Shown piece after piece: positions 63,110 to 64,000 of a stretch of 64,000 bases of DNA. The DNA lies in the NCBI GenBank assembly GCA_019843655.1, contig JACDQD010000011.1:7730604-7794603 (forward strand), given 5' to 3'. The notes under the pieces are model-generated. The model was given only the letters and a program-made list of their open reading frames with translations. It ran no database searches and was not told the origin of the DNA. This stretch comes from Lethocerus indicus (lineage: Eukaryota > Arthropoda > Insecta > Hemiptera > Belostomatidae). Both the position numbers and the translations under genes were made by a program. Each line of letters opens with the position of its first letter. Within the stretch, counting starts at the first letter, position 1.

Positions 63110-64000
63110 GATATACTGTAGGAATGATTCTAACAAATTTTTTCAGCATTGAAGGAACAATGTATTACCACTACATATAAACTTCCAATTAGCTACTCAA
63201 TTCTAAATTATTTTGAAGAGGGCTAAAATAGACTTGATTCATTAAGTTTGAGTTGGTCATTACAAACCTTAAGAACAAATTATAGCTATGGCAGTAGTTC
63301 AGAGTATTATTACATAATTAATAACAGCTGTTAGCACACCAATGGTATTTCAAGTCAGTATCATTTTGACCAAACTGTTGAATCAAATTAGCTACACTTG
63401 TTCCCACTACACCCCCTCTTCATTAAATTCCATTTATTAATGTATCTTTTTAAAATAATACTTTCAAATATTAATTATATTACATGTATCAAAAAAAAAG
63501 AGTACTGTTTTTACATGATTCACCAGTACTTATCTATTTTTCATGTCAATCGCACAGTGTTTAGTCTCCCCACAATATTATAACAAAAAATATCAATAAA
63601 TTTCTGTTCCTCAACTTACCTATATGGAAACTAACACATATTCTTTCTCCATGAATTTTATTTATTCATTTCAAATTCATTATATACTGCAGTGCTGAAA
63701 TATTATCAGACCTGAAATATAATATTATTATATATTGAATTATATACACTTGTTAGTTTTAAAGATTGTTCTAAAGAGAAAAAATATGATAATCATTATT
63801 ATATTACATTATTTTAAAAACTGCATATATTATTAACCTAAATAATACTGCATTTACATTGAAATTGCCTTCTTTGTCAATGATGAAATTAGAAGTCATG
63901 AAGAAAAGAAATAAATCAACTTATAAACACTTTAAATTTACAGTATTTTCAATATAAATGAATACATTTTTTAAACCAGGAATGCGTTTTAGTATAAACT
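63110..64000. other. CpG-poor interval upstream of the hydrolase
   Basis: No exon recognised. AT-rich, with only two CG dinucleotides noticed between 63121 and 63990. The drop begins just beyond the CpG-retaining promoter, as expected for the first intron of a divergently transcribed gene whose exons lie past the window edge. Confidence 0.4.

Overview
This is a mostly non-coding stretch of an animal nuclear genome, most probably an insect. The evidence is a spliceosomal gene, mariner, piggyBac-type and jockey-clade mobile elements, many dinucleotide arrays, and arthropod core-promoter E-boxes. I cannot assign the species. Nearly all open frames outside the right-hand end are chance frames in repeats or low-complexity DNA. 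No tRNA, rRNA or CRISPR was found.

Layout. 0-18 kb: CpG-rich intergenic or intronic DNA with a 206-bp mariner deletion derivative at the left edge, two jockey-type fragments (5.6-6.2 kb and 9.2-9.4 kb) and the first of four TTAA-flanked piggyBac-like MITEs. 18-58 kb: the same CpG-rich background, seeded with at least 13 full or partial copies of a hairpin (foldback) repeat. Three of these are flanked by exact 11-14 bp target duplications and one by a 48-bp imperfect duplication. This segment also has a second mariner deletion derivative (22.8 kb), a decayed mariner of another lineage (42.5 kb), long TA, CA, GA and TCC arrays, and a pair of regulatory-looking modules about 1 kb apart (43.5 and 44.5 kb) sharing four motifs in the same order, including a TALE/Exd-type site and a TAATGATT homeobox-type site. 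58.3-64 kb: AT-rich and strikingly CpG-poor.

The one gene I can support lies on the minus strand at about 59.6-62.9 kb. It is an EPHX4-like alpha/beta-hydrolase in six or seven exons. The nucleophile Asp, acid Asp, His and the HGFP oxyanion motif are present. At the two positions where soluble epoxide hydrolases carry the epoxide-activating lid tyrosines, my alignment places Trp and Phe. Its promoter region keeps CpGs and carries two perfect AWCAGCTGWT E-boxes, one inside a 14-bp palindrome. The CpG-poor state resumes upstream of that promoter, which suggests a second, divergent transcription unit starting beyond 63.1 kb.

The most interesting items are the hairpin repeat family, the lid substitutions in the hydrolase, the duplicated four-block module, and the CpG boundaries.
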